DNA of 42,249 nucleotides. Source: Prevotellaceae bacterium (GTDB lineage Bacteria > Bacteroidota > Bacteroidia > Bacteroidales > UBA932). Below, piece by piece: positions 17,113 through 25,231 of the stretch. Within the stretch, counting starts at the first letter, position 1. Each line of letters starts with the position of its first letter. The stretch covers positions 1 to 42,249 of the forward strand of contig JAIRMW010000064.1 in the NCBI GenBank assembly GCA_031258415.1. Reading direction: 5' to 3'. The notes beneath the pieces were generated by a model, which worked only from the letters and a program-made list of their open reading frames with translations, did no database searches and was not told the DNA's origin. The position numbers and the translations under genes were made by a program.

Positions 17113-18048
17113 ATGAGTTTGATTACCAATTACGGGTCGGTGGCGGTCGTCAGAGGCTCCAAAGGCGGCAAGCCCACGGAGCAGCCTGTCATACTGACTT
17201 TCGTGCTGAAGTCGGCAGGGAGTATTGTCCTTGGCTGCGGCGCAATGGGCACTACTAAAAACAGTTACGGCGTGCCGTATAAATGGGATATAAGCGTCGA
17301 CGGCAGCCCGCTGACGACGTACGAGGGCTCGTCGTCGCCGGTAGCCACCGTCGATCTTGGCACCTTCTCGGCCGGCACGCATACCGTCCGGATATTCAAA
17401 AGCGCCGGCGCGCCCACTAACTGGATACGGGGGCTGAGTTTCTACGCCGCTATCAAACTCGGCTCTTATTTGGAGCTGACGAAAGTAGAAGGCGTCTTTC
17501 CCAATGTGCCGCTCGTGGCGAACTGTTACTATAATATGTTCTACGGGTGCGAGAATCTAACGTCCGTCGGGCGCGATCTTCTGCCGGCCACGACGATGGC
17601 GGACAGTTGCTACATGAATATGTTCTCGAAGTGCACGGCGCTTGTAAAGGTGCCCGAACTGCCGGCCACTGCGCTGGCAACGTCGTGCTACGAATCGATG
17701 TTTTCGGAGTGCGAAAACATCACGAGAGTTCTTTCATTCGTATTATTCCTGCCGGCGACGGTGCTGGCGAACCGGTGCTATTACCGCATGTTCTACAAAT
17801 GTATTGGACTCATCAACGTGCCCGACCTGCCGGCGACGTCGCAGGTAACGAGCTGTTATACGGAGATGTTTAGCGGCTGCACCAGCCTTCAGTCTATTCG
17901 TGTCGGCGCTACGGAATGGAGTATTACGTCCGCGCAGAATTGGGTGAAGGACGTGCCGACGGGCGGGACGTTCACCAAGCCGAATAGAACCACGATCCCG
18001 ACGGGCGTTTCCGGTATTCCTTCCGGCTGGACGGTCGTAAATGTATAA
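17113..18048 (+). CDS. BspA-like/surface-repeat protein, likely receptor binding
   Basis: Repeats LPATTMADSCYMNMFSKCTALVKVPELPATALATSCYESMFSECENI. Confidence 0.7.
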   Translation: MSLITNYGSVAVVRGSKGGKPTEQPVILTFVLKSAGSIVLGCGAMGTTKNSYGVPYKWDISVDGSPLTTYEGSSSPVATVDLGTFSAGTHTVRIFKSAGAPTNWIRGLSFYAAIKLGSYLELTKVEGVFPNVPLVANCYYNMFYGCENLTSVGRDLLPATTMADSCYMNMFSKCTALVKVPELPATALATSCYESMFSECENITRVLSFVLFLPATVLANRCYYRMFYKCIGLINVPDLPATSQVTSCYTEMFSGCTSLQSIRVGATEWSITSAQNWVKDVPTGGTFTKPNRTTIPTGVSGIPSGWTVVNV

Positions 18049-18085
18049 CCATTAACCATTAACCATTACCCATTAATCATTAACA

Positions 18086-18532
18086 ATGCATACAGTATTT
18101 AAATACGCCGTATTTTTAGCGGGCTGCGTGGCGGCTTATTTTGAGCCGATACGGGCGCTGCTGGCGCTGGTGCTGGCGCTGTTTGTCGTCGATTTTATCA
18201 CCGGCATACTCAAGTCGCGCAAGGTTTACGGGCGCTGGACGCTGCACTCCAAACGGCTGCGGTGGTCGTTTGTCAAAATGTTTGTGTATATGGCTGTGAT
18301 GGGTCTGACGTTCTACGTCTGCGAAGCGATGGGCCTCTCCGATGCGACCTCGCTGGCGACGGTCAAGATAGAGGTCTGGGGATTAGTCTACATCGAGGGG
18401 CTTTCGATCGTAGAGAACCTACAGACGCTCTGGCCCGACGACAAATTTTTACAGTTTCTGCATTATCTGCTGAGCGTCGAGTTCCTCAAGTGGATTCCGG
18501 CGCTGAGTCGTTTTTTTAAGGAAAAAGAATAA
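18086..18532 (+). CDS. Phage holin family protein
   Basis: Three hydrophobic segments with DFITGILKSRKVYGRWTLHSKRLRWSFVKM. Confidence 0.75.
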   Translation: MHTVFKYAVFLAGCVAAYFEPIRALLALVLALFVVDFITGILKSRKVYGRWTLHSKRLRWSFVKMFVYMAVMGLTFYVCEAMGLSDATSLATVKIEVWGLVYIEGLSIVENLQTLWPDDKFLQFLHYLLSVEFLKWIPALSRFFKEKE

Positions 18533-18546
18533 GGAATGAACACACA

Positions 18547-19260
18547 ATGAAAACAAAAACAATGTATCGAATCGCCGCCGTCGTCGCCATAGCCGTGGCG
18601 GTCTATTGGGGCTACCGGAGGCGCCGGCGCGGCGCGACGTCCGGCGTGGTAAAAAAGGGGAACGTATATCTCCCGAATATAGGCGTTGACATCGTCCTCG
18701 AGCCGTCCGTCATTACTGACAGGGATGTGGAGATCACCCCGTCGAACGGATCGACGGCCGTCGTGCTCGAGAGGGATATACGTACGGTGGATAGAGAGGT
18801 TGTCGACGATCACTTGCTCATCGACGGTATGCGCTACGACGACGAACAGCCGTTCGGCAGGCGACTCGATCCGGGGGAGCTGACCCTAAGCAGGGAGCCG
18901 GAGGCCCTGGCGCGCTTCTATGAGGCCTCGCCAATACGGGGCGTGCTGGGCGTAACGACCGGCGATACTCAGGCGACTACTGCGGTGCAGGTGGTCGGAC
19001 GCCCGGCGGAGACTACCGGGCCGCTGTTCGACCACGATCAGGGCGAGCTGAATCTGCATAGCGTGTTGCCCGATACGGTTTTCACCGTCATCACGACCGC
19101 CTCGTCGATCGATCGCATCGCGGTCGCCGGCGCCGGCAGGCTGTCGCGCGTCGAATGGCTCTCGAAACCCTACCGGTCGCCCGACGGACTGCTGGCGGTC
19201 GATTTTCGGGTGCGTACGGCCAACCCGTTTGAGACCGTGCATATTGTAACAAATCAATAA
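18547..19260 (+). CDS. Membrane-anchored element protein
   Basis: N-terminal TM then RRRRR; long ORF in operon. Confidence 0.55.
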   Translation: MKTKTMYRIAAVVAIAVAVYWGYRRRRRGATSGVVKKGNVYLPNIGVDIVLEPSVITDRDVEITPSNGSTAVVLERDIRTVDREVVDDHLLIDGMRYDDEQPFGRRLDPGELTLSREPEALARFYEASPIRGVLGVTTGDTQATTAVQVVGRPAETTGPLFDHDQGELNLHSVLPDTVFTVITTASSIDRIAVAGAGRLSRVEWLSKPYRSPDGLLAVDFRVRTANPFETVHIVTNQ

Positions 19261-19281
19261 ACTATTAAAAAATAATTAGAT

Positions 19282-19584
19282 ATGGCAAAACCAGTATTAA
19301 AAAACAAAAAGGAAATCGTCATTCCCGACGGGACGGAGAGTATTGTGGTCAGTTTCCGCACGATCAAACGGAAGGGCGGGATTAAGAATGCGCGCAAGGT
19401 GGTCGTTCCGCGTGCGGCTGCGCAGGCTGTTATCCGGCTGAAAAAGAACCGTCCGGCGACGCAGACTAAGAGCGCGACGAAACGCGCCGTTCTGTCGAAG
19501 GCCGAATTTTTAGCGCGCATGGCGGAAGGCAAACGCAAGGCCGCTGAAAAAAAAGGAGCGCCGGCGCCGGTAGCCCATGAATAA
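19282..19584 (+). CDS. Small highly basic protein (possible nucleoid/DNA-binding protein)
   Basis: Lys/Arg-rich 100-aa ORF overlapping the start of the nuclease-like gene. Confidence 0.5.
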   Translation: MAKPVLKNKKEIVIPDGTESIVVSFRTIKRKGGIKNARKVVVPRAAAQAVIRLKKNRPATQTKSATKRAVLSKAEFLARMAEGKRKAAEKKGAPAPVAHE

Positions 19585-19945
19585 GTTATACGGTTATGAA
19601 AGAGTAGGCCGGCTCAAAATGTCGGTCGCGCGCGCGATCAGGCGCGAGACGGCGGATATTTATGTTACCCGAAACTATCTGCGGCATATCGAAAACGAGC
19701 ATCCCAAAGAGTTGAAAATGTTAGGTCTCGAAGCGATTACGCTGGTGCGAATGGTGGTCAATCAGTATAACCGTATCTATAAGGGTTTAGGCGACTCGTT
19801 GCTGTTGGTGGTTTACAACGGCCGGCCGAAAGCGACGGCGATTGAGTTGAACTGGGCTTTGAAAGAAGGATTTTACGAGGTGAAAACGGCTACGATTATG
19901 CGGAAGGATTTTTTAAAAGAAAAAAAATTACTGTGGTCAAAGTAG
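19577..19945 (+). CDS. Putative BECR/PBECR-fold nuclease, paralogue 2 of 3
   Basis: ADIYVTRNYLRHIENEHPKEL...GFYEVKTATIM; near-identical to 20697-21065. Confidence 0.5.
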   Translation: MNKLYGYERVGRLKMSVARAIRRETADIYVTRNYLRHIENEHPKELKMLGLEAITLVRMVVNQYNRIYKGLGDSLLLVVYNGRPKATAIELNWALKEGFYEVKTATIMRKDFLKEKKLLWSK

Positions 19946-20094
19946 TTCCGCTGCGCTACTAACGTGCAGCTTCTACGCTCTGCACTCCCTCTAATCCGCC
20001 CCGTAGCGATGATCGTAGGCTACAGGGGTAAGCGGCCAGCCCGGAGCCAATCCCGGACGGGGATTCCTTATCGGAATCTGGACGCCACAGTAAT
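19927..20094 (-). ncRNA. Structured repeat/ncRNA unit C, overlapping the 3' end of the nuclease-like gene
   Basis: 10-bp closing stem; GTAGC/GCTAC stem extended by CCCC/GGGG; GATTCC/GGAATC hairpin; promoter and T-tract as in other units. Confidence 0.65.
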
Positions 20095-20139
20095 TTCGCT
20101 GCAAAGATAGTAAAAGGAAAGGAAATGAAAAGAAAAAAA

Positions 20140-20305
20140 ATTACTGTGGTCAAAGTAGTTCCGCTGCGCTACTAACATGCAGCTTCTGCGTTCTGTATCC
20201 CCTTACACCTAATATAGCGATAATCGCAGGCTATATTTCGGAGCGGCCAGCCCGGAGCCAATCCCGGACGGGGATTCCTTGTCGGAATCTGGACGCCACA
20301 GTAAT
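20140..20305 (-). ncRNA. Structured repeat/ncRNA unit D
   Basis: Same architecture; AATATAGC/GCTATATT stem. Confidence 0.65.
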
Positions 20306-20350
20306 TTCGCTGCAAAGATAGTAAAAGGAAAGGAAATGAAAATAAAAAAA

Positions 20351-20471
20351 ATTACTGTGGTCAAAGTGTCCCTCAATTACTAACTACAGATAGAACGCTC
20401 TGTATTCTCTCTACGGTAGGCTTATTTCCGAAAGGGGGGATTTCTTATCGAAACCTGGAAACCACAGTAAT
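20351..20471 (-). ncRNA. Structured repeat/ncRNA unit E (short variant)
   Basis: Closing stem retained; TACAG/CTGTA replaces TGCAG/CTGCA (compensatory). Confidence 0.6.
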
Positions 20472-20513
20472 TTCGCTGCAAAGATAGTAAAAATTTTTTA
20501 AAAACAATATACC

Positions 20514-20690
20514 ATGAAATGGAGTAAGAAACAAAAACAATGGGCGTCAAAAGAGTTGCTGGACTGCGCGAACGCCTACGAAGTAAAGCGACGCAAGGTT
20601 TTACGGAATATTCGCTACCTGAATAATGGCGCCGCCAAATGGAGCGGTCATGCCCACGACTATACCGTATGGCTGCCTGAAATAAAGTAA
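20514..20690 (+). CDS. 58-aa basic protein (not in supplied ORF list)
   Basis: MKWSKKQKQWASKELLDCANAYEVKRRKVLRNIRYLNNGAAKWSGHAHDYTVWLPEIK*. Confidence 0.5.
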   Translation: MKWSKKQKQWASKELLDCANAYEVKRRKVLRNIRYLNNGAAKWSGHAHDYTVWLPEIK

Positions 20691-20696
20691 GCGACG

Positions 20697-21065
20697 ATGA
20701 ATAAGTTATACGGTTATGAAAGAGTAGGCCGGCTCAAAATGTCGGTCGCGCGCGCGATCAGGCGCGAGGCGGCGGATATTTATGTTACCCGGAACTATTT
20801 GCGGCATATCGAAAACGAGCATCCCAAAGAGTTGAATCTATTAGGTCTCGAAGCGATTATGCTGGTGCGAATGGTGGTCAACCAGTATAACCGTATCTAT
20901 AAGGGTTCCGGCGACTCGTTGCTGCTGGTGGTCTACAACGGTCGGCCGAAAGCGACGGCGATTGAGTTGAACTGGGCTTTGAAAGAAGGATTTTACGAGG
21001 TAAAAACGGCTACGATTATGAAAAAGGAGTTTTTAAAAAAAGAAAAATTACTGTGGCTAAAGTAG
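20697..21065 (+). CDS. Putative BECR/PBECR-fold nuclease, paralogue 3 of 3
   Basis: As 19577-19945. Confidence 0.5.
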   Translation: MNKLYGYERVGRLKMSVARAIRREAADIYVTRNYLRHIENEHPKELNLLGLEAIMLVRMVVNQYNRIYKGSGDSLLLVVYNGRPKATAIELNWALKEGFYEVKTATIMKKEFLKKEKLLWLK

Positions 21066-21214
21066 ACCCACTGACTACTAACGTGCAGCCTCTACGCTCT
21101 GCACTCCCTCTAATCCGCCCCGTAGCGATAATCGTAGGCTACAGGGGTAAGCGGGACCGTCCGGAGCCAATCCCAGACGGGGATTCCTTGTCGGAATCTG
21201 GACGCCACAGTAAT
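21047..21214 (-). ncRNA. Structured repeat/ncRNA unit F, overlapping the 3' end of the nuclease-like gene
   Basis: Same architecture as unit C. Confidence 0.65.
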
Positions 21215-21251
21215 TTCGCTGCAAAGATAGAAAAAAGAAAATTAAACCAGT

Positions 21252-21842
21252 ATGAATACAATTAAATACATTATTTTCACGTTGGTATGGATAGCCATAG
21301 GGGTGATGATCTACAAAGCGACTCAGTATCGCGAGGAGGTCGATCGTCTTTCGTCCAATCAGCGTTCGCTCTTGGAGCAGGTCGAGTTCTACCGGACGCG
21401 CGACAGTCTGAGCGCGGCGAGCGTGGAGGCGCTTCGGCTGAAGTCGTCGGAACTGGAGCGCTACCGCTCCGACCTTTCCGCCGAGGTGGAGGCGCTGCAT
21501 ATCAAGGTGCGGCGGCTGCAGTCGGTGGCGCAGACGGCGACGGCGACGGCGGTCGAGATACGGGAGGTGGTGCGCGACAGCCTCGTGTACGTGGCGGGCG
21601 AGGTCGATACGCTGCGGTGTGTCGAGTTTGCCGATCCGTATGTAACGTTTTCCGGGTGCGAGTACGGCGGGCAGTTTACCGGGTCGGTCGAGCTGCGCGA
21701 TACCTTAGTGCAGGCGGTGCATCGGGTGCCGAAGCGGTGGTGGTTCTTCCGGTGGGGGACAAAAGCGATCCGTCAGGAGGTGGTATCGAAGAACCCGCAT
21801 ACGACGATCGTTTACTCGGAGTATGTGGAGCTGAAAAAGTGA
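21252..21842 (+). CDS. N-terminal TM, coiled-coil, spanin-like protein
   Basis: IKYIIFTLVWIAIGVMIYKATQYREEVDRLSSNQ...; downstream of holin in the lysis-type region. Confidence 0.5.
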   Translation: MNTIKYIIFTLVWIAIGVMIYKATQYREEVDRLSSNQRSLLEQVEFYRTRDSLSAASVEALRLKSSELERYRSDLSAEVEALHIKVRRLQSVAQTATATAVEIREVVRDSLVYVAGEVDTLRCVEFADPYVTFSGCEYGGQFTGSVELRDTLVQAVHRVPKRWWFFRWGTKAIRQEVVSKNPHTTIVYSEYVELKK

Positions 21843-22045
21843 GACGGCCGGATGCGCGTCGCGCGGAGCATCCGCACAGCGCCTATACGAATGCGCCCGT
21901 TTTTTTTCGTATTTGTTCTTGGCTTTCCGGCGTTGTCGTGTTGGCATATATAGATGTAATATTCCGTCGCTGGAGGAAATCGTGCGGGCGTATGCCGAGG
22001 ATATGGTGATCGATACGAGCCGTATTTATATAGATAAGGGGTGAA

Positions 22046-23209
22046 TTAACCCCATACGCCATTAAAAAATTGCATGGCATCTTCAACCGACTCGTAGACC
22101 ACATGCGCATAGATGCGTGTTTGTTCAATCTTGCTGTGGCCAAGCAGTTCTTGGAGCGTAGCGATTTTTTCGCCATTGCTGATTAAAAAATTGGTAGCGA
22201 AGGTATGTCTGGCGCAGTGGAATGAGATGCGCTTGTCGATACCGACCTTTTTCATAATATCTTTTAAGAAAAGATTGGTTTTTTGGTCGCTGATGACATG
22301 AAACACCGGCGCGCCCGTGCGTGCGTTTGCATCGCGAATTAATTCTCGAGCACCTTGCGTAATAGGGATTTTAACGGTTTTTCCTGTTTCATTTTTCGTT
22401 TTTATCATTTGCACGACTATTGTATTGCCTACGATGTTTGCCCGTGAAAAAACTTTTATGTCGCTGTACCGAAGTCCTGTAAGGCAACTGAAAAGGAAGT
22501 ATTGCAGGACATTTTGCAAGTGTCCCGGGAGGGTGTTTGCTTTGTACAGCGCGATACATTTTTGCAACTCGACCGGACTAAGGTATTCCCGGACGGCAAT
22601 GTTCGGCTGTAGGCGAACGGGTTCAAATGGATTGCCGGATACAAGGCCCTCCTTTCGTGCGATATAGAAGTATTTTTTCAGCGGCTTCAGTGTTCCTAAT
22701 GTCGAAGAGGCTTTGTTTTTGCATGTAACCCGGCACCATCGTATCAGTTCCATGACCGTTGTTTCTGTGATGTCTCTTAATTGTAACTCCGGCGAAAAAG
22801 TCTTTATTTTTCGCAGCGCCGATAAATGCCGTTTATAGGTTCCGATAGCGTAATCCGCCTTATTTTCATTCAATTTTTTTAGCGCATAATCGAAAAATAG
22901 AAAATTCATCGTGTAATTTTCATACTCTCTCCGTAGTAGTTCCGGCGTGAGCGTCGAGAACCGCAGACGGTAACGTACAAATATTTCGTTGAGTCGTGCC
23001 TTGCAATTATTGATGATAAGGTTCTTATCTTTACTTTCCTTGGATGTCCCCTTGATGAAACCACGCGACAGGTCGATGTTCTCAAAACGTGTCGATACGC
23101 CCGTCTTAAAGCGTACTGGACGCCCGTCTACAACTGTGGACACATACACGGAATAAGTATTATCTGCTTTTTTCTGTCGCGGATTGATGTATAAAGTAAT
23201 TCTATTCAT
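22046..23209 (-). CDS. Tyrosine recombinase/integrase
   Basis: LTGLRYSDI, HCARHTFAT, LGHSKIEQTRIYAHV catalytic motifs. Confidence 0.95.
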   Translation of the reverse strand: MNRITLYINPRQKKADNTYSVYVSTVVDGRPVRFKTGVSTRFENIDLSRGFIKGTSKESKDKNLIINNCKARLNEIFVRYRLRFSTLTPELLRREYENYTMNFLFFDYALKKLNENKADYAIGTYKRHLSALRKIKTFSPELQLRDITETTVMELIRWCRVTCKNKASSTLGTLKPLKKYFYIARKEGLVSGNPFEPVRLQPNIAVREYLSPVELQKCIALYKANTLPGHLQNVLQYFLFSCLTGLRYSDIKVFSRANIVGNTIVVQMIKTKNETGKTVKIPITQGARELIRDANARTGAPVFHVISDQKTNLFLKDIMKKVGIDKRISFHCARHTFATNFLISNGEKIATLQELLGHSKIEQTRIYAHVVYESVEDAMQFFNGVWG

Positions 23210-23282
23210 GTTAGAAGTTTTTATCGATTATTCGCCTGTTTAAAGTTCAATTTTTTTTGATGGGTATGCCCTAAAACACCAC

Positions 23283-23304
23283 AGCCCGCCAATATTGGCG
23301 GGCT
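23283..23304. terminator. Perfect palindrome AGCCCGCCAATATTGGCGGGCT
   Basis: Read directly; between integrase and tRNA. Confidence 0.6.
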
Positions 23305-23334
23305 TAGAAGTAACTTAGAAGCGCGAACTTCTAA
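23303..23334. promoter_or_regulatory. Putative integrase arm-binding sites (two CTTAGAAG direct repeats and inverted CTTCTAA)
   Basis: CTTAGAAGtaaCTTAGAAGcgcgaaCTTCTAA next to the tRNA att site. Confidence 0.45.
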
Positions 23335-23395
23335 ATTTAACCCATTTAAAACACTGTATGCTATGCGATTACTCAAATAATCGCGGGCTTTTTGT

Positions 23396-23465
23396 TGACC
23401 TAACAGGATTCGAACCTATACAAACAGAACCAAAATCTGTTGTGCTACCATTACACCATAGGTCA
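23396..23465 (-). tRNA. tRNA-Gln (anticodon TTG), likely att site
   Basis: Cloverleaf TGACCTA-TG-GTG..CAC-A-ACAGA-TTTTGGT-TCTGT-TTGT-ATAGG-TTCGAAT-CCTGT-TAGGTCA; 3' end faces the integrase. Confidence 0.95.
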
Positions 23466-23678
23466 ATAGTGCGTTTTGCGGATGCAAAGGTACAATTTTT
23501 TTGAAGATCGTCAAAAAGTTTGCACAAAATAAACCGTCCTCTCCCGATGGCAGGCGCCAGACCCTCCTCGGCGATAGACAATGACGAGGCCGCCGCCGCC
23601 ACAGGCCAATTGTTCATTATTTATTGTTCATTGGCTTCGGCCTCGCCTGTAGACGGTTTGACCTCCTTAACGGGCATT

Positions 23679-24119
23679 GCGTTGTCTCCCACGGAAGCTG
23701 CGTTGTCCTCCGCACAAGTCGCGTTGTCCTCCGCTCAAGCCGCGTTGTCCTCCGCGCAAGCCGCGTTGTCCTCCGCGCAAGTCGCGTTGTCCTCCGCGCA
23801 AGTCGCGTTGTCCTCCGCGCAAGTCGCGTTGTCTTCCGCGCAAGCCTCGTTGTCTTCCGCGCGAGTCGATTTATCCTCCGCACAGGCCAATTTATCCCCC
23901 GCGCAAGTCGCGTTGTCCTCCGCGCAAGCTGCGTTGTCCTCCGCGCAAGCTGCGTTGTCTTCCGCGCAAGTCGCGTTGTCTTCCGCGCAAGCCTCGTTGT
24001 CTTCCGCACAAGCCGCGTTGTCCTCCGCACAAGTCGCGTTGTCCTCCGCACAAGCTGCGTTGTCCTCCGCGCAAGCCGCGTTGTCCTCCACGAAAGTCTC
24101 GTTGTCCTCCACGAAAGTT
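23679..24119. repeat. 21-bp tandem array, about 21 units
   Basis: gcgttgtcctccgcgcaagtc units; heptapeptide period in all frames. Confidence 0.9.
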
Positions 24120-24265
24120 CTGCGGTGTATGTATCGGGCAACGACGTTTATGTGGCCGAATACGCAAAGAACCACAGCAACATCGACGTCGCCACCGTAT
24201 GGAAAAACGGGATAGCGGAAACGCTCGACGACGATGGCTGGCTGTTTTCCGTTTTTGTGAAGTAA
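24120..24265 (+). pseudogene. C-terminal remnant of a propeller-like repeat protein
   Basis: VYVSGNDVYVAEYAKNHSNIDVATVWKNGIAETLDDDGWLFSVFVK* in the 23624 frame, directly after the 21-bp array. Confidence 0.45.
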
Positions 24266-24436
24266 TTCATCCTTTATAAATCAAACACCCCCCCGACAGA
24301 CGAATGCGCTATCGGGGGGGTGTCCTCTTAAGAATTATGAGCTAAGAGTTAAGAGTTATGAATTATGAGTTATGAGTCGAGCTACGAGCTACGAGTTACG
24401 AGCAATCGCAGGGGACTAACTCGTCGTTCTTATTTC

Positions 24437-25189
24437 TTATTTCAGCGGTAGCAGGTCTACCGATTTATAAAATATCTCGGCGGCTTCCAGTTGCAATAAG
24501 ATTTTTCCTTCGGCTACGGAAAGCTGGTAGGCTTCATTCACCAGATGCCCGTTTACATAATGCTCCGACCGATTGTCGAGGCAAATGATTTCGATGGTGT
24601 TCCATTCCGGGCGCGGGTTCTCGAAGTTGGCCGTGCGCACTACGCGGTACGGTTGGTTTTCCGGGCTGACGTTGGGCGATTCCAGCGTGCTTCCGCCCAC
24701 TTTGTAATAGTCGCCGCAGTCGTTCTCCTGCACCTGACATTCTACCGAAAGCGGCCACAGGTCGTCGGGCGCCGTATCGGGAAAATGGTAGAGGACGCCG
24801 CTGTCGCGCGGGTCGTTTTCGCGCGGGGGGTATTTTTTCTCGCCCCAGCGAAATACCACACGGAGGTAGTAATCTTTGTACGAGTCGTTGGTGCAGAGAT
24901 AGCCCATGTTTTCCCCGGCGAAATGCAGCACGCCGCTGTCTATCGCAAACGACCGGTCGGGGTCGTTGTTTCGGCCGTGGGCTTTCGTGTAGGTATACCA
25001 GCCTGACAGGTCGTGGCCGTTGAACAACGGGACAAGGCGAGCCGTGCCGTCGTTGACTTTAGTGAAAGCAGCCTTGTCTTTGTGCTCTTGCACGATGGCC
25101 GGGAGGTCGCCGGCCGGCTGCACGCAGGCATTGGCGACGATGCACGCCAGTGCCGCAGTAATGATCCAATGTGTTGATTTCATCATCAT
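24437..25189 (-). CDS. DUF1080 (3-keto-disaccharide hydrolase family) lipoprotein
   Basis: Lipobox-like VANACVQ; LVPLFNGHDLSGWYTY...YVNGHLVNEA. Confidence 0.85.
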   Translation of the reverse strand: MMMKSTHWIITAALACIVANACVQPAGDLPAIVQEHKDKAAFTKVNDGTARLVPLFNGHDLSGWYTYTKAHGRNNDPDRSFAIDSGVLHFAGENMGYLCTNDSYKDYYLRVVFRWGEKKYPPRENDPRDSGVLYHFPDTAPDDLWPLSVECQVQENDCGDYYKVGGSTLESPNVSPENQPYRVVRTANFENPRPEWNTIEIICLDNRSEHYVNGHLVNEAYQLSVAEGKILLQLEAAEIFYKSVDLLPLK

Positions 25190-25231
25190 ATTATTTTTTT
25201 TAAAGGGTGTATATTGTATAAAATATTTTTA

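Noticed and set aside
2955-21214. Retron msr/msd elements
   Set aside because: Paired ends resemble retron a1/a2 repeats, but no reverse transcriptase is encoded in the window.
23369-23617. 82-aa ORF on the - strand
   Set aside because: Overlaps the tRNA-Gln gene completely; not protein coding.
23679-24119. CRISPR array
   Set aside because: 21-bp units are contiguous with no spacers and there are no cas genes; also true of the 35.5-kb and 42-kb arrays.
24338-24410. Degenerate 'gagttatgaattatgagttatgag' and 'cataacccataaccc' (32898-32950) intergenic repeats
   Set aside because: Simple low-complexity intergenic repeats without structure or gene association that I can support.
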